A stretch of 64,000 bases of DNA from Oceanospirillaceae bacterium (GCA_013215375.1 JABSRB010000024.1:19419-83418); one strand, 5' to 3'; positions 45,358 through 55,907 are shown, counted from the stretch's first letter. The notes: generated by a model not told the origin, from the sequence alone. Program-made: numbers and translations.

Positions 45358-46578
45358 ATGAGTAAGCAAAGCGTTACCCGTGCAGATTTTGATAAAGTGA
45401 TGGTACCTAACTACAATCCACAACAGATGGTACCTGTACGCGGTCGCGGCTCACGAATTTGGGACCAAGAGGACAATGAGTACATAGACTTCGCCGGTGG
45501 TATCGCCGTGACTTCTCTAGGCCACTCACACCCAGCGCTAGTGAATACGCTTAAAGAACAAGCGGACAAGCTATGGCACTTATCCAACATATTCACTAAT
45601 GAGCCGGCACTGCGTTTAGCCACCAAGCTCTGTGAAGCGACTTTCGCCGACAAAGTATTTTTCTGTAATTCAGGTACTGAAGCCAACGAAGCGGCTTTCA
45701 AACTTGCACGTAAATACAGCTACGACAATGTCGGCCCGCAAAAACACGAGATCATTTCTTTTGAACAGTCTTTTCACGGCCGTTCACTATTCACCGTATC
45801 CGTCGGTGGACAAAAGAAATATCGCGAGGGGTTTGAGCCAGTTCCCGCTGGCATCACGCACTTACCTTACAATGATATTGAAGCACTTAAAAACGCCATT
45901 TCAGCGCGTACTTGTGCCGTGGTATTAGAGCTAATTCAAGGCGAAGGCGGAGTTATCAATGCCGACCCAGCTTTTGTCAAGGCGGCTCGTGCGTTGTGTG
46001 ATGAGCATAATGCGCTACTTATTTTTGATGAAGTACAAACGGGGGCTGGCCGTACTGGTACATTCTTTGCCTACGAGCAGTATGGAGTCATCCCAGACAT
46101 TCTGACTTCTGCTAAGTCTCTCGGTGGCGGCTTCCCTATTGGTGCCATGTTAACCACTGACAAATGTGCAGTGAGCTTAAATTTTGGTACTCATGGTAGT
46201 ACTTACGGTGGTAACCCACTGGCCTGTGCCGTTGCTGAAGTGGTCGTTGATGAGATCAACAAGCCTGAAGTACTCTGCGCTATTAGCGCCAAAAACCAAT
46301 TGTTTGTTGAAGGTTTGGCCGCGATCAACGCCAAGTACAATATCTTTCAAGATACTCGTGGTCTTGGATTATTGATCGGCGTTGAACTTGTTGAACAGTG
46401 GCAGGGAAAAGCAGCCCTATTCATGGCTGCCGCGCGCGAGCAGGGATTGATGATATTGATAGCAGGGCCAAAAGTATTACGTTTTGCCCCCTCTTTAATC
46501 ATTGAAGATGAAGATATTAAACAAGGTTTAGCTAAGTTAGACGCTGCGATAGCCCAAGTTTTAGCTGAAAAAAGCTAA
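45358..46578 (+). CDS. astC: succinylornithine transaminase / acetylornithine aminotransferase
   Basis: Class III PLP aminotransferase of 406 residues. Family features: [65 protein letters not shown] (D224) and [15 protein letters not shown] with Schiff-base K253. In the AST pathway it converts N2-succinylornithine to N2-succinylglutamate semialdehyde; AruC/ArgD-type enzymes can also serve arginine synthesis. Context (aruF, aruG, astD, astB downstream; argR divergent) supports the catabolic role. AAGGA lies upstream of the ATG. A long hairpin separates it from the next gene. Confidence 0.94.
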   Translation: MSKQSVTRADFDKVMVPNYNPQQMVPVRGRGSRIWDQEDNEYIDFAGGIAVTSLGHSHPALVNTLKEQADKLWHLSNIFTNEPALRLATKLCEATFADKVFFCNSGTEANEAAFKLARKYSYDNVGPQKHEIISFEQSFHGRSLFTVSVGGQKKYREGFEPVPAGITHLPYNDIEALKNAISARTCAVVLELIQGEGGVINADPAFVKAARALCDEHNALLIFDEVQTGAGRTGTFFAYEQYGVIPDILTSAKSLGGGFPIGAMLTTDKCAVSLNFGTHGSTYGGNPLACAVAEVVVDEINKPEVLCAISAKNQLFVEGLAAINAKYNIFQDTRGLGLLIGVELVEQWQGKAALFMAAAREQGLMILIAGPKVLRFAPSLIIEDEDIKQGLAKLDAAIAQVLAEKS

Positions 46579-46604
46579 CCTCTCTCGCCATCGTTGACTC
46601 TATA

Positions 46605-46642
46605 GATTTAAGGTAGACAGAAAATTTTGTCTGCCTTAAATC
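46605..46642 (+). other. long hairpin between astC and the M20 gene
   Basis: Fifteen-bp stem GATTTAAGGTAGACA (46605-46619) / TGTCTGCCTTAAATC (46628-46642), fully paired in RNA with one U-G wobble, with an 8-base loop. A T7 run follows only about 20 bases later. It may be a partial terminator or an mRNA-processing or stability element inside the operon. Confidence 0.55.
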
Positions 46643-46712
46643 ACCCTTAACTATTCACTCTTTTTTTAAGCGAATTAACTTTCGCCTGCATAAATCTAAT
46701 TTAGGAAAAACT

Positions 46713-47966
46713 ATGTCAGCTTCAGAGCAAGCGCACAATTTCAGTCCATGGCTTGATTGGATCGACGGCGAATACGATCAAATGCTGGCGCGTACCATTG
46801 AGTTATCCCATATCAATTCCGGTAGCTTTAACCCTGATGGCGTTAACAAAGTAGGCCAGCAATTAATCGAATACGCAAAGGTATTAGAGGCTGAAGTCGA
46901 AATTCTACCGGTCGCGCCTTTCAAGCACATCGACAACAAAGGTAATGAGCAACAGCTACCAATGGGTAATGCGGTGCGCCTAACCAAGCGTCCAGACGCT
47001 AAATTGCAGATTTTCTTTTGCGGACACTTAGATACGGTCTTCCCTTTAGATTCTGATTTTCAGCAAACTAAATGGCTAGATGATGAAACCTTAAACGGCC
47101 CTGGTGTTGCCGACCTTAAAGGCGGCTTAATTGTCATGTTAAAAGCGATTGAAGCATTGGAGCGCAGCCCGTACGCTGCCAATATTGGCTGGGAAATCCT
47201 GTTTAATCCCGATGAGGAGATAGGCTCGCAGGGTTCAGCAGGCTTTATTCGCGAAGCCGCTAAAAAAGTACACTTGGGCATGATTTACGAACCTAGTTTC
47301 CCCGATGGTAACTTTGCTGGCGAGCGAAAAGGCAGCGGTAACTTTAGCGTAATCAGCCGCGGAAAAGCCGCGCACGCTGGTCGCGAACACCATTTAGGCC
47401 GTAATGCCGTACGCGCTATGTGTGACTTTATCAGCGCACTGGATGATTTAAATGGACAGCGCCAAGGCGTCACGATCAACCCAGCGTTAATAGAGGGTGG
47501 CGGCGCCAACAATGTGGTACCGGATATGTGTCTATCGCGCTTTAATATTCGTCTAGAACAACCGGCAGATGAGCAGTGGTGCCTAGACAACATCCAAACT
47601 ATATTAGATGAGATCAACCAGCGCGAAGGCATTTCTATTGAAATGCATGGTCACTTTGGTCGCAAACCTAAATTACTCAGCGAAGCTAACCAAAAACTCT
47701 TTCAACTGGCCTGCGACTGCGGTTCAGAGCTTGGCTTGAACTTAACTTGGCTACCCACTGGCGGCTGCTGTGATGGTAACAACTTGGCCGAGGCTGGCAT
47801 TCCCAATATAGATACATTGGGTGTGCAAGGCGGAAAGATCCATTCATCTGACGAGTATCTAAAAGTAAAAAGCTTAACAGTGCGCGCCAAGCTCAGCGCC
47901 ATGATGTTGATGAAACTAGCCACCAGCGATGATTTAAGCTGGCTAGCTAAAGACAGTGCCGTTTAA
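46713..47966 (+). CDS. M20 family hydrolase (carboxypeptidase G2-like) inside the AST operon
   Basis: Metallohydrolase of 417 residues. The metal and catalytic residues of carboxypeptidase G2 are all visible in order: CGHLDTV (H105, D107), GVADLKGG (D134), NPDEEIGS (E168 and E169), YEPS (E193) and a C-terminal histidine in KIHSSDE. Length is almost that of CPG2 (415), an enzyme that releases glutamate from N-acylated glutamate. It sits between astC and aruF; its stop TAA abuts the aruF ATG with no gap. No astE is recognisable in the window, so the inference is that this enzyme hydrolyses N-succinylglutamate to succinate and glutamate. A dipeptidase-like role remains possible. Confidence 0.88.
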   Translation: MSASEQAHNFSPWLDWIDGEYDQMLARTIELSHINSGSFNPDGVNKVGQQLIEYAKVLEAEVEILPVAPFKHIDNKGNEQQLPMGNAVRLTKRPDAKLQIFFCGHLDTVFPLDSDFQQTKWLDDETLNGPGVADLKGGLIVMLKAIEALERSPYAANIGWEILFNPDEEIGSQGSAGFIREAAKKVHLGMIYEPSFPDGNFAGERKGSGNFSVISRGKAAHAGREHHLGRNAVRAMCDFISALDDLNGQRQGVTINPALIEGGGANNVVPDMCLSRFNIRLEQPADEQWCLDNIQTILDEINQREGISIEMHGHFGRKPKLLSEANQKLFQLACDCGSELGLNLTWLPTGGCCDGNNLAEAGIPNIDTLGVQGGKIHSSDEYLKVKSLTVRAKLSAMMLMKLATSDDLSWLAKDSAV

Positions 47967-48992
47967 ATGTTAGTACTTCGCCCAGTGCGTTTTACCGATT
48001 TGCCAGCCATTGAGCACTTAGCAGTGACTGCTGGCAATCGTTTAACCACCTTGCCAAATAACAGAGATCACTTAGCGGAGCTTATCAATAATACTGAAAA
48101 GTCACTGCGCCAAAGCAAAAACACTCCGACGGCACAGAGCTACCACTTTGTCTTAGAGGACAGCGACAGTTTAGAAATTCACGGTATATCAGGCATCGAA
48201 GCGAATGTTGGCAGCAACGGGCCCTTTTACAGCTTTAGATGTGACAGCCTTGAGCACCAATCCGCCGAATTGCAGATTGAAAATACCATTGATACGCTCA
48301 CTTTGTGCCGAGACAATGAAGGTGCATCAAGGCTTTGTACTTTTTTCTTGGCCAGCGATGAACTACCTGATTACGCCCTTAAATTGCTGTCTTTATCACG
48401 CTTGATGTTTATTGGCCAACAGCCGCTACGTTTCAATGAAAAGCTGATATTGGAGTTACAGGGGGTAATCAACGAACATCATCAGTCGCCTTTTTGGCAG
48501 GCGCTAGGTCAACACTTTTTTAACATGGACTTTCACCGGGCCAATTATCTGACGGGAATCAATGCTAAAGGCTTTATTGCCGATTTAATGCCAAGACACC
48601 CAGTGTATGTACCGCTACTGGAAAAAAGCGCGCAGCAGTCAATGGGACTAGTGCGCCCCGATATGCAAAAGGTGGCCTCTCTGTTAGAAAGCCAAGGTTT
48701 TTCTCAGTGCGGTTACATCAGTATTTTTGATGGCGGCCCCACACTTGAGGCAGACACTGCCCAAGTTGCCACTATCCAGCAGCAGTATTCTCAAACACTG
48801 GTCATTGATGATCGCGGGCAAACATCAACCCATAGCGAATTCTTGGTCAGTAACAATGCCCTGCAAGACTATCGATGCATCCACGCACAGCTTAACGCTA
48901 GCGACGTTTATCTCAATGAGAGCCAAGCGACACAACTGAACTTAACCGCTGGCGATACTATGTATCTGCTAGCACTAACACCGCGCACCTAA
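47967..48992 (+). CDS. aruF: arginine N-succinyltransferase, first subunit
   Basis: Protein of 341 residues in the AstA family. It begins MLVLRPVRFTDLPAIEHLA and has GISGIEANVGSNGPFYSFR, ADLMPRHPVYVPLL and FDGGPTLEADTAQV, all conserved in the family. With its paralogue downstream, it would form the two-subunit arginine/ornithine succinyltransferase known from Pseudomonas (AruF and AruG), which starts the AST pathway with succinyl-CoA. The ATG directly follows the M20 gene's stop codon, indicating translational coupling. Which paralogue corresponds to AruF is taken from gene order. Confidence 0.9.
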   Translation: MLVLRPVRFTDLPAIEHLAVTAGNRLTTLPNNRDHLAELINNTEKSLRQSKNTPTAQSYHFVLEDSDSLEIHGISGIEANVGSNGPFYSFRCDSLEHQSAELQIENTIDTLTLCRDNEGASRLCTFFLASDELPDYALKLLSLSRLMFIGQQPLRFNEKLILELQGVINEHHQSPFWQALGQHFFNMDFHRANYLTGINAKGFIADLMPRHPVYVPLLEKSAQQSMGLVRPDMQKVASLLESQGFSQCGYISIFDGGPTLEADTAQVATIQQQYSQTLVIDDRGQTSTHSEFLVSNNALQDYRCIHAQLNASDVYLNESQATQLNLTAGDTMYLLALTPRT

Positions 48993-49006
48993 GGGGACAC
49001 GCTATT

Positions 49007-50065
49007 ATGATGATTATACGCCCAATAGAGGCACGAGATGCCAGCGCTCTCGCTGAACTTGCAAAAATTACCGGGCCGGGTTTTACCTCACTACAGGACA
49101 TCCCTGATGTGGTGGAAAACAAATTAGCCACTGCCCTAAAATCCTTCGAAAATGCTGATATTAACGCCAGCCAGAGCACTGCTCAAAGCGCCAATATTGA
49201 TGCGCTGTTTCTCTTTGTACTGGAAGATTTAGAGGAAAAAAAAATAGCAGGCATCTGCGCGATAGAAGCTGCCGTTGGACTCAACGATCCCTGGTACAAC
49301 TATCGTACCGGCACTTTAGTACACGCATCCAAAGAGTTAAACGTCTACAACCAGATGCAGACACTAACCATTAGCAATGATCACACCGGTTATTCTGAAC
49401 TTTGTACTTTGTTCCTGCACCCAGACTATCGCCACTCAAAAAATGGTCACTTACTCTCCAAATGCCGCTTTATGTTTATGGCCGAATTTCCGCAGTTATT
49501 TAATGCCAAGTTAGTGGCAGAGATGCGCGGTTACTCTGATAAAGATGGCATCTCGCCTTTTTGGGAGGGCCTAGGTAAACATTTTTTCTCTATCGACTTT
49601 ACCCAAGCCGATCAAATGTCATCGAACAACAAAGCCTTTATCGCTGAGTTAATGCCCAAATATACGCTCTATACCGAGCTACTGCCTAAAAGCGCCCAAG
49701 ATGTGATCGCGCAAACCCATGAAAATACCATTCCCGCTAGAAAATTATTAGAGCGCGAAGGCATGCGTTATACCGGGTATGTCGACATTTTTGATGCGGG
49801 CCCAACCCTTGAGGCCAATGTCGTTGATATTCGTGCCATCAAAGAGAGTCGTTACGTCAAAGTACAAATCAATGACACTACACCAGCTACTGACGCACAA
49901 CTGTACTTAATTAGCTCAACACACTTTGAAAATTTCCGCTGCACCTTATGTGCAATTACACCCGACAATCATCTTATCAGTATCTCTGCAGAAACCGCCC
50001 AAGCATTGGGTGTTGCTAATGGCAGCACCGTGCGAATCGTGCCACTGATTGCAGCAAAAAGGTAA
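49007..50065 (+). CDS. aruG: arginine N-succinyltransferase, second subunit
   Basis: Protein of 352 residues, a clear paralogue of the preceding gene: [73 protein letters not shown] and [13 protein letters not shown] are aligned with the first subunit. It is 14 bases downstream, with AAGGGG upstream of the ATG pair at 49007/49010. It would form a hetero-oligomer with the first subunit. astD starts 5 bases after its stop. Confidence 0.92.
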   Translation: MMIIRPIEARDASALAELAKITGPGFTSLQDIPDVVENKLATALKSFENADINASQSTAQSANIDALFLFVLEDLEEKKIAGICAIEAAVGLNDPWYNYRTGTLVHASKELNVYNQMQTLTISNDHTGYSELCTLFLHPDYRHSKNGHLLSKCRFMFMAEFPQLFNAKLVAEMRGYSDKDGISPFWEGLGKHFFSIDFTQADQMSSNNKAFIAELMPKYTLYTELLPKSAQDVIAQTHENTIPARKLLEREGMRYTGYVDIFDAGPTLEANVVDIRAIKESRYVKVQINDTTPATDAQLYLISSTHFENFRCTLCAITPDNHLISISAETAQALGVANGSTVRIVPLIAAKR

Positions 50066-50070
50066 TTATT

Positions 50071-51537
50071 ATGACAAACTCACTCTTTATAAACGGTCAA
50101 TGGCTCGCGGGCACAGGCGCCGCTCTAACCTCGTTAAACCCCGCCACAGGCGAAGTTATTTGGCAGGGCCACAGCGCCAGTGCCGATCAAGTTAACCTAG
50201 CGATTACTGCTGCACGTAATGCAGCCGTTAGCTGGGCCGCGACATCCCTAGCGGATCGCAGCGCTATCGTAACGAAGTTCGGCGCGCTACTGGTAGAAAA
50301 CAAAGAGCCACTGGCGAAGCTAATTGCGCTAGAGACAGGCAAACCTTATTGGGAAACGCTAACGGAAGCAGGCGCGATGGCGGGTAAAATTGCTATTTCC
50401 ATCAAAGCAAATGCCGAGCGAACCGGTGAAAAAAGTACAGATATCGGAGTCACTCGCAGCACTTTACGCCACAAGCCCCATGGTGTCGTCGCCGTATTTG
50501 GCCCCTATAACTTTCCTGGTCACTTACCTAATGGCCACATAGTCCCCGCTATTATTGCCGGCAATACTTTAGTGTTTAAACCCAGCGAGCTTACCCCAAG
50601 TGTCGGCAGTTTCATGGTCGAGCTCTGGCAGCAGGCGGGATTACCCGCGGGCGTGATCAACTTAGTGCAAGGCGAAAAAGAGACCGGCATTACCCTCGCT
50701 GGCAACCCAGACTTAGATGGCTTGTTTTTCACTGGCAGCTCCAATACTGGTAACTTATTACACCGCCAATTTGCCGGGCACCCAGGGAAAATACTGGCCC
50801 TTGAAATGGGCGGCAACAACCCGCTCATCATCGGCGAGATTAGCGATTTACGCGCCGCCGTTAACGAGACGATTCAATCCGCTTACATCACCACTGGCCA
50901 GCGCTGTGTCTGTGCCAGACGTCTATTTATCCCCAACAACAGCACCGGTGATGAATTTTTAAGCTTGTTGATAACGGCCGTTGAAAAGATCCAAGTGGGC
51001 GATCAATTCGCAGAACCCGCGCCATTTATGGGCAGCCTTATTTCAGAACAAGCTGCCGTCAACATGGTAAAAGCGCAGCAACAGCTGGTTAAGCTAGGTG
51101 CTAAAACACTGGTTGAACTCACTAAACTCAAAGCGGGCACCGGTTTTGTCAGCGCCGGCCTCATCGACGTTAGCACTATTGAACAACTACCCGATGAAGA
51201 ACACTTTGGGCCATTGTTACAAGTTCTTCGCTACGATGAATTTAGCGAGGCAATTACCGCAGCCAACAACACTCAGTTTGGTCTAGCAGCAGGTTTGTTT
51301 AGCGATAACAAAGCAGAATACGATGAATTTTACCGCCGCATCCGCGCAGGAATAGTCAACTGGAACAAACAGACCACCGGTGCCAGCTCCGCGGCGCCTT
51401 TTGGCGGTGTTGGTGCCAGTGGTAACCACCGTGCCAGCGCTTACTACGCAGCCGATTACTGCGCCTATCCTGTAGCCGGTATGGAAACAGACACTTTAGT
51501 GATGCCTGAAAAACTATCCCCGGGGCTGACTCTGTAA
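50071..51537 (+). CDS. astD: N-succinylglutamate 5-semialdehyde dehydrogenase
   Basis: NAD-dependent aldehyde dehydrogenase of 488 residues, matching AstD in length. It oxidises succinylglutamate semialdehyde to N-succinylglutamate. Motifs: [19 protein letters not shown] (cofactor-binding and conserved asparagine), [18 protein letters not shown] with E245, and [11 protein letters not shown] with the catalytic C279. Five bases separate it from aruG, so it is in the operon. A hairpin follows before astB. Confidence 0.95.
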   Translation: MTNSLFINGQWLAGTGAALTSLNPATGEVIWQGHSASADQVNLAITAARNAAVSWAATSLADRSAIVTKFGALLVENKEPLAKLIALETGKPYWETLTEAGAMAGKIAISIKANAERTGEKSTDIGVTRSTLRHKPHGVVAVFGPYNFPGHLPNGHIVPAIIAGNTLVFKPSELTPSVGSFMVELWQQAGLPAGVINLVQGEKETGITLAGNPDLDGLFFTGSSNTGNLLHRQFAGHPGKILALEMGGNNPLIIGEISDLRAAVNETIQSAYITTGQRCVCARRLFIPNNSTGDEFLSLLITAVEKIQVGDQFAEPAPFMGSLISEQAAVNMVKAQQQLVKLGAKTLVELTKLKAGTGFVSAGLIDVSTIEQLPDEEHFGPLLQVLRYDEFSEAITAANNTQFGLAAGLFSDNKAEYDEFYRRIRAGIVNWNKQTTGASSAAPFGGVGASGNHRASAYYAADYCAYPVAGMETDTLVMPEKLSPGLTL

Positions 51538-51557
51538 TCAGCCTCCATCATTAACAA

Positions 51558-51595
51558 GAGGCTTCAACATGAGCTAGTCAACATGCTGAAGCCTC
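51558..51595 (+). other. long hairpin between astD and astB
   Basis: Stem GAGGCTTCAACATG (51558-51571) / CATGCTGAAGCCTC (51582-51595), 13 of 14 pairs, with a 10-base loop. No T-run follows, so it is not a classic terminator. It may set the expression ratio of astB or protect the 3' end of the upstream message. Confidence 0.55.
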
Positions 51596-51641
51596 AACTA
51601 TTAAGGGCTGTATTAATCGCCCTCTGAATAGGAGCACTTCC

Positions 51642-52979
51642 ATGAAAGCGATTGAAGCTAACTTTGACGGTCTTGTCGGACCCACCCACAATTACGCGGG
51701 ATTGTCTTTTGGCAATGTCGCCTCTCAAAACAACCAAGCTCAAGTAGCTAATCCTAAAAAGGCCGCACTTCAGGGCCTAACTAAGATGAAAGCACTGGCA
51801 GATATGGGCCTTGTACAAGGCGTACTGGCTCCGCAAGAGCGCCCTGATGTCGACACATTACGTAAGTTAGGCTTTACCGGTACCGATGCCAATGTTTTAG
51901 CCCAAGCGGCAAAACAGGCACCGCACATACTCGCTACTTGCTGTTCTGCATCCAGCATGTGGACCGCCAATGCCGCCACTATATCGCCAAGCAGTGATAC
52001 TGGGGATAATAAAATTCACTTTACCCCCGCCAACTTGAGCAACAAGTTTCACCGCTCTATTGAGCACCAAGTCACGGGTAACATTCTAAAAGCCACTTTT
52101 AGCGACAGCGCACATTTCGCCCATCACGATGCCCTGCCCAGTGTCGACCAGTTTGGCGATGAGGGCGCCGCTAACCACACCCGCTTTTGTCACGAGTACG
52201 GTGAGCGCGGCGTAGAGTTTTTTGTGTATGGTAAAGAGGCTTTTAATTTAGCCCAAGTAGCGCCCAAAAAATATCCTGCCAGGCACACTTTAGAGGCCTC
52301 TCAGGCCGTGGCAAGATTACACCAGTTAAGTGACAGCCACGTAGTCTACGCACAGCAGCATCCTGATGTGATAGATGCAGGAGTATTTCACAATGATGTG
52401 ATCGCGGTCGGTAACAGCAACATACTATTTTGTCACCAGCAGGCTTTCTTAAATCAATCTTCAGTCAAAGCGCAGCTAATGCAAAAAATGGGCCAGGACT
52501 TCCACATTATTGAAGCACCCACCGCTTTGATTAGCGTTGAAGACGCCGTCAGCAGCTATTTATTTAACAGCCAGCTACTGTCATTACCCAATGGCAAAAC
52601 AGCATTAGTGATCCCGCAAGAGTGCGAAAACAATCCGCGAGTGTGGCACTATTTACAATCACTGGTTGAAGGCGACAGTCCTATTGATCAGACGTTAGTT
52701 TTTGATTTAAAACAGAGCATGTCTAACGGTGGTGGTCCCGCTTGTCTGCGCTTAAGAGTGGTGATGAATGACGCTGAAATAGCGGCAGCTAATCAGGCGA
52801 CGTTTATGAACGACGGATTGTACGGGCGCTTAAATGCATGGGTAGAAACCAATTACCGAGATAGATTAAGTGAAGCTGATTTGGCAGATCCGCAATTATT
52901 AGTGGAATCTAGAGCGGCACTGGATGTGCTAACGCAAATCCTACAATTGGGATCGGTCTACCCTTTCCAACAGCAATAA
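51642..52979 (+). CDS. astB: N-succinylarginine dihydrolase
   Basis: AstB of 445 residues, which hydrolyses N2-succinylarginine to N2-succinylornithine, ammonia and carbon dioxide. [20 protein letters not shown] is the diagnostic N-terminus. [11 protein letters not shown] holds the catalytic histidine, and [15 protein letters not shown] holds the nucleophilic cysteine. AGGAG precedes the ATG. It is the last gene of the AST locus and converges on uxuA. Confidence 0.96.
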   Translation: MKAIEANFDGLVGPTHNYAGLSFGNVASQNNQAQVANPKKAALQGLTKMKALADMGLVQGVLAPQERPDVDTLRKLGFTGTDANVLAQAAKQAPHILATCCSASSMWTANAATISPSSDTGDNKIHFTPANLSNKFHRSIEHQVTGNILKATFSDSAHFAHHDALPSVDQFGDEGAANHTRFCHEYGERGVEFFVYGKEAFNLAQVAPKKYPARHTLEASQAVARLHQLSDSHVVYAQQHPDVIDAGVFHNDVIAVGNSNILFCHQQAFLNQSSVKAQLMQKMGQDFHIIEAPTALISVEDAVSSYLFNSQLLSLPNGKTALVIPQECENNPRVWHYLQSLVEGDSPIDQTLVFDLKQSMSNGGGPACLRLRVVMNDAEIAAANQATFMNDGLYGRLNAWVETNYRDRLSEADLADPQLLVESRAALDVLTQILQLGSVYPFQQQ

Positions 52980-52999
52980 TCTGCAAGCCGATGAAAGCA

Positions 53000-53040
53000 G
53001 TATTTCAGTGACTAATCCTCGCTGAAATACATCCGCTTAA
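53000..53040. terminator. hairpin between convergent astB and uxuA
   Basis: GTATTTCAG (53000-53008) pairs with CTGAAATAC (53032-53040); the second arm lies inside the uxuA 3' coding end. There is no clear T-run, so the terminator function is tentative. Confidence 0.35.
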
Positions 53041-54202
53041 TCGCCCTCTCCATACCCCGCACTTCTGCTAGCCCTTTCAAACGACCAATGCACGAGTACC
53101 CGGGGTTGGTCTGTTTAGTTAAGTCATCCAAGATTTGATGCCCGTGATCTGGGCGCATAGGCAGCTTACGGTTATTTCCGCGCTTACGGCGTTTTTGCTC
53201 AATGCTCAATAAAGCTTTAACCACCGCAAACATATCGACATCACCCTCCAGATGCCCGGCTTCATGAAAAGAATTGGCATCGCCTGCATCGCGCACTGTG
53301 GAACGCAAATGCGCAAAGTAGATCCGTTCACTGTGCGCCTCTATCATCTGCGTTAAGTCGTTATCACTGCGCACACCGTAAGATCCTGTGCACATAGTAA
53401 AACCGTTAGCTCTGCTGGGAATTCGCTGTACTAACCAATTCATATCAGCAATAGTCGACATTACTCTAGGCAACCCCAAAATAGGTCTAGGTGGGTCATC
53501 TGGATGGATGGCAAGGTTTAATCCATGTCGCTCACAAACCGGTGTGATTTGCTCTAAGAACAGCGCTAGATGTTCAGCTAATTTAGCGGCACTAATATCG
53601 CGATATAGATCTAATTGCCGCTGGAATTGCTCAAGGGTATAACCTTCTTCAGAGCCTGGCAGACCCGCTATGATGTTGGCAGTTAACTGGGTGGTTTCTG
53701 CAGCACTTAAATTATCTGCATAGCGTTTCGCCTGAGCTCTCTCTGTAAAACTATACTGTTGTTCAGCTTCAGGGCGCTGCAGTATATGCAATTCAAAAGC
53801 GGCAAAGGCGATGTGATCAAAACGCAGTGCCCGCGAGCCATCCTCAAGCTCAAAACTTAGGTCGGTTCTGGTCCAATCTAATACCGGCATAAAATTATAA
53901 CAAACCGTATCGATACCGCAGTTGGCAAGATTGATCAAAGTGCGCTGGTAGTTATCTATCCAATGGGCATAATTACCACTGCGTGTTTTTATATCTTCAT
54001 GCACAGGCACGCTTTCAACCACTGACCAGGTAAGGCCGCTACTTTCAATCAGAGATTTACGCTCTTGGATTTCATCAACAGGCCACACCTCGCCATTGGC
54101 AATATGATGTAGCGCTGTTACTATTCCTGTCGCTCCACATTGACGAATATCCGTTAATGTTACCGGGTCTTTAGGACCAAACCAACGCCAAGTAGCTTCC
54201 AT
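53012..54202 (-). CDS. uxuA: mannonate dehydratase
   Basis: UxuA of 396 residues, which dehydrates D-mannonate to 2-keto-3-deoxygluconate in glucuronate breakdown. Family blocks: [53 protein letters not shown] and [20 protein letters not shown], with MRPDHGHQI near the end. Histidine, cysteine ([13 protein letters not shown]) and aspartate metal ligands are in place. The start is ATG 54202 with AGGGA upstream; in-frame codons to 54307 are not needed. No uxuB, uxaC or kdg genes are nearby. It is 29 bases downstream of the HAD gene. Confidence 0.95.
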   Translation of the reverse strand: MEATWRWFGPKDPVTLTDIRQCGATGIVTALHHIANGEVWPVDEIQERKSLIESSGLTWSVVESVPVHEDIKTRSGNYAHWIDNYQRTLINLANCGIDTVCYNFMPVLDWTRTDLSFELEDGSRALRFDHIAFAAFELHILQRPEAEQQYSFTERAQAKRYADNLSAAETTQLTANIIAGLPGSEEGYTLEQFQRQLDLYRDISAAKLAEHLALFLEQITPVCERHGLNLAIHPDDPPRPILGLPRVMSTIADMNWLVQRIPSRANGFTMCTGSYGVRSDNDLTQMIEAHSERIYFAHLRSTVRDAGDANSFHEAGHLEGDVDMFAVVKALLSIEQKRRKRGNNRKLPMRPDHGHQILDDLTKQTNPGYSCIGRLKGLAEVRGMERAIKRMYFSED

Positions 54203-54231
54203 TTTATTCCCTCTGTGCAACATACTCTCAA

Positions 54232-54858
54232 CTAACAGTGATGCACTGTTGCAGCTGTGTTTATTAATGATAATGGCTGGAAAACATCCAACAGCGATGC
54301 AAAACAATAATCAGTCAACTGTGGCCAGCGTCGCTGATCAGTGGCTACATGTACAGTGGCCACGCCCGCCGCTCTTCCCGCCTCTAAATCGTATTTAAAA
54401 TCTCCGATCATCACCGCCTGATCGGCTCTTAACTGCCAAGTATTTAACAAGCGATGTAAGCCTTGTGGATCAGGTTTATGCGGGGCGTCATCACGCCCGA
54501 TGATAAAGTCGGCATCAAAGTATTTTTCGAGGCCAATTGCCTGCAGTGATAATTGTGCCATCGCCTTGGTATTACGGGTAAATATACCCAGCTTACTACC
54601 TTGTTGCGCAAGGTAGGGGATAAGCTCTAATACGCCTTTCGCAGCGCGTGCTTTAGCAGCGTACATCGCCTCTAACTGATCGAGTTTAATAATCTGTTGT
54701 TGGCGTTCTAACAGCGGTAGCGCTGCAATTGTCGCTAATATATCCGCACCATCGGGCATACCTAACTCGCGGCGCATATGCGCGAAATCGTGGACGGCGA
54801 TAGTCAAAGTACCGTCTAAATCAAATACCCAGCCTTTTTTACTATTTAACTCAATCAT
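54232..54858 (-). CDS. HAD family phosphatase
   Basis: HAD-superfamily hydrolase of 208 residues of the phosphoglycolate phosphatase type. Motif I is VFDLDGTL with D13 and D15; motif II is GIFTRNTKA; motif III/IV includes [11 protein letters not shown] and [18 protein letters not shown] helical cap lies between motifs I and II. ATG 54858 agrees with where the fold begins; the longer in-frame extension to 54969 overlaps the AlbA_2 gene and is spurious. The substrate is unknown; proximity to uxuA suggests nothing specific. Confidence 0.88.
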   Translation of the reverse strand: MIELNSKKGWVFDLDGTLTIAVHDFAHMRRELGMPDGADILATIAALPLLERQQQIIKLDQLEAMYAAKARAAKGVLELIPYLAQQGSKLGIFTRNTKAMAQLSLQAIGLEKYFDADFIIGRDDAPHKPDPQGLHRLLNTWQLRADQAVMIGDFKYDLEAGRAAGVATVHVATDQRRWPQLTDYCFASLLDVFQPLSLINTAATVHHC

Positions 54859-54868
54859 AGTGATTACT

Positions 54869-55669
54869 TTAATCGCCCTGTTTCTCTTCCAGTAATGCCG
54901 TAAGCCGGTCCAGCTTCCCGGTGAGTATTTCAAAGTGGTCGGCGTGCATTTCTGCGCTGACATCTTCAACCATCGCCCGCTCTAAATTTACCAAGCTGTG
55001 TTGATTATCTTTAACACTGTGCAATAAACTTCGGGTGCGTTTTTTACTGCTATCGGTAAGTTGCCCTATGCGCACAAAAGCTTTGTGCAATTGGCCTTCA
55101 AATTTTTCGATGCTGCTACTGACATTGAGTAAGTCATCATTAATTGCGGTATTGATGAGCTTGACTTGATGTTCTAATTTACCAACGACGCCATTAAAGC
55201 GATCATAGAACATAGCGGATTCAGACTCTAAAAAGATGCTCAGTAATTCACTGGGGTAGAGGGCGCGATTGCGGCCATCTGCTCTGACGCTGTACTCGCC
55301 ACGAGAGTTACAAAAAGGGCGATTCTGATCGCCGGGGATTTCAATGCGCAGCATGGGTAGCTGCTTGAGGTTTTCAGTAATAACAACAATGTTAATACTT
55401 GGAGTGCATTCAAGGGCTTTGTTGATCAGCGCTAAACGCGCTTTATCATCAACAGCACAGCCGACCACTCTGCCACGCTGCAAACCATTTTTAGCCGTGT
55501 ATTCATCCACACCAATGAGCAGAGTACCGCCATTAGCATTGGCAAAGGCGACAAAATCACTGCTTTTAACGCCCGATGGTTCACGTTTAAAATCAACACT
55601 GATGTTCTCATTGGACGCTAACATAGCGTGAGTGCGTTTGGTTAAACCTTGAAATTCCGTCTTGGCCAT
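54869..55669 (-). CDS. AlbA_2 (Schlafen-like) domain protein with coiled-coil C-terminus
   Basis: Protein of 266 residues. The N-terminal part (about 18-145) is an AlbA_2/divergent AAA-4 domain: VDFKREPSGVKSSDFVAFAN followed by NGGTLLIGVDE, with PFCNSRGEYSVRADGRNR later. The C-terminal half (about 160-265) is predicted helical and heptad-rich. AlbA_2 proteins occur as nucleic-acid-binding regulators and, in some cases, in defence-related genes. No helix-turn-helix is obvious here. It starts at ATG 55669 and lies 10 bases upstream of the HAD gene. A 156-base palindrome lies upstream. Confidence 0.78.
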   Translation of the reverse strand: MAKTEFQGLTKRTHAMLASNENISVDFKREPSGVKSSDFVAFANANGGTLLIGVDEYTAKNGLQRGRVVGCAVDDKARLALINKALECTPSINIVVITENLKQLPMLRIEIPGDQNRPFCNSRGEYSVRADGRNRALYPSELLSIFLESESAMFYDRFNGVVGKLEHQVKLINTAINDDLLNVSSSIEKFEGQLHKAFVRIGQLTDSSKKRTRSLLHSVKDNQHSLVNLERAMVEDVSAEMHADHFEILTGKLDRLTALLEEKQGD

Positions 55670-55747
55670 AATCTTCGTTATACGCCTGTAGAAACTTATT
55701 AATGCTAAGCCATAAAGTTGCCTTAGCATTTAGTCATTATTAATTAG

Positions 55748-55903
55748 TTCTCGTCCAGAAACGGGCCGTTGCGAGAGCGGCTCAATGGCTCAAGATGTGT
55801 GCTACTAGATATGGGCGTTTAGTCATTCTAAATAACTATATCTAGTGGTGCTCAGATTGTGCCATTGAGATGTTCGCAGTAGGCATCTGTTTCTGGATGG
55901 GAA
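55748..55903. repeat. 156-bp nested palindrome (MITE-like or structured RNA)
   Basis: Four nested inverted repeats on one axis: TTCTCGTCCAGAAAC (55748-55762) with GTTTCTGGATGGGAA (55889-55903), 13 of 15; CTCAATGGC (55781-55789) with GCCATTGAG (55861-55869), perfect; ACTAGATAT (55804-55812) with ATATCTAGT (55838-55846), perfect; and TTTAG (55818-55822) with CTAAA (55828-55832). It fills the gap between two minus-strand genes almost exactly and contains no gene. Confidence 0.8.
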
Positions 55904-55907
55904 CCAA

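Noticed and set aside
54859..54969. N-terminal extension of the HAD phosphatase frame
   Set aside because: It overlaps the AlbA_2 coding sequence, and the HAD fold begins only at the ATG at 54858.
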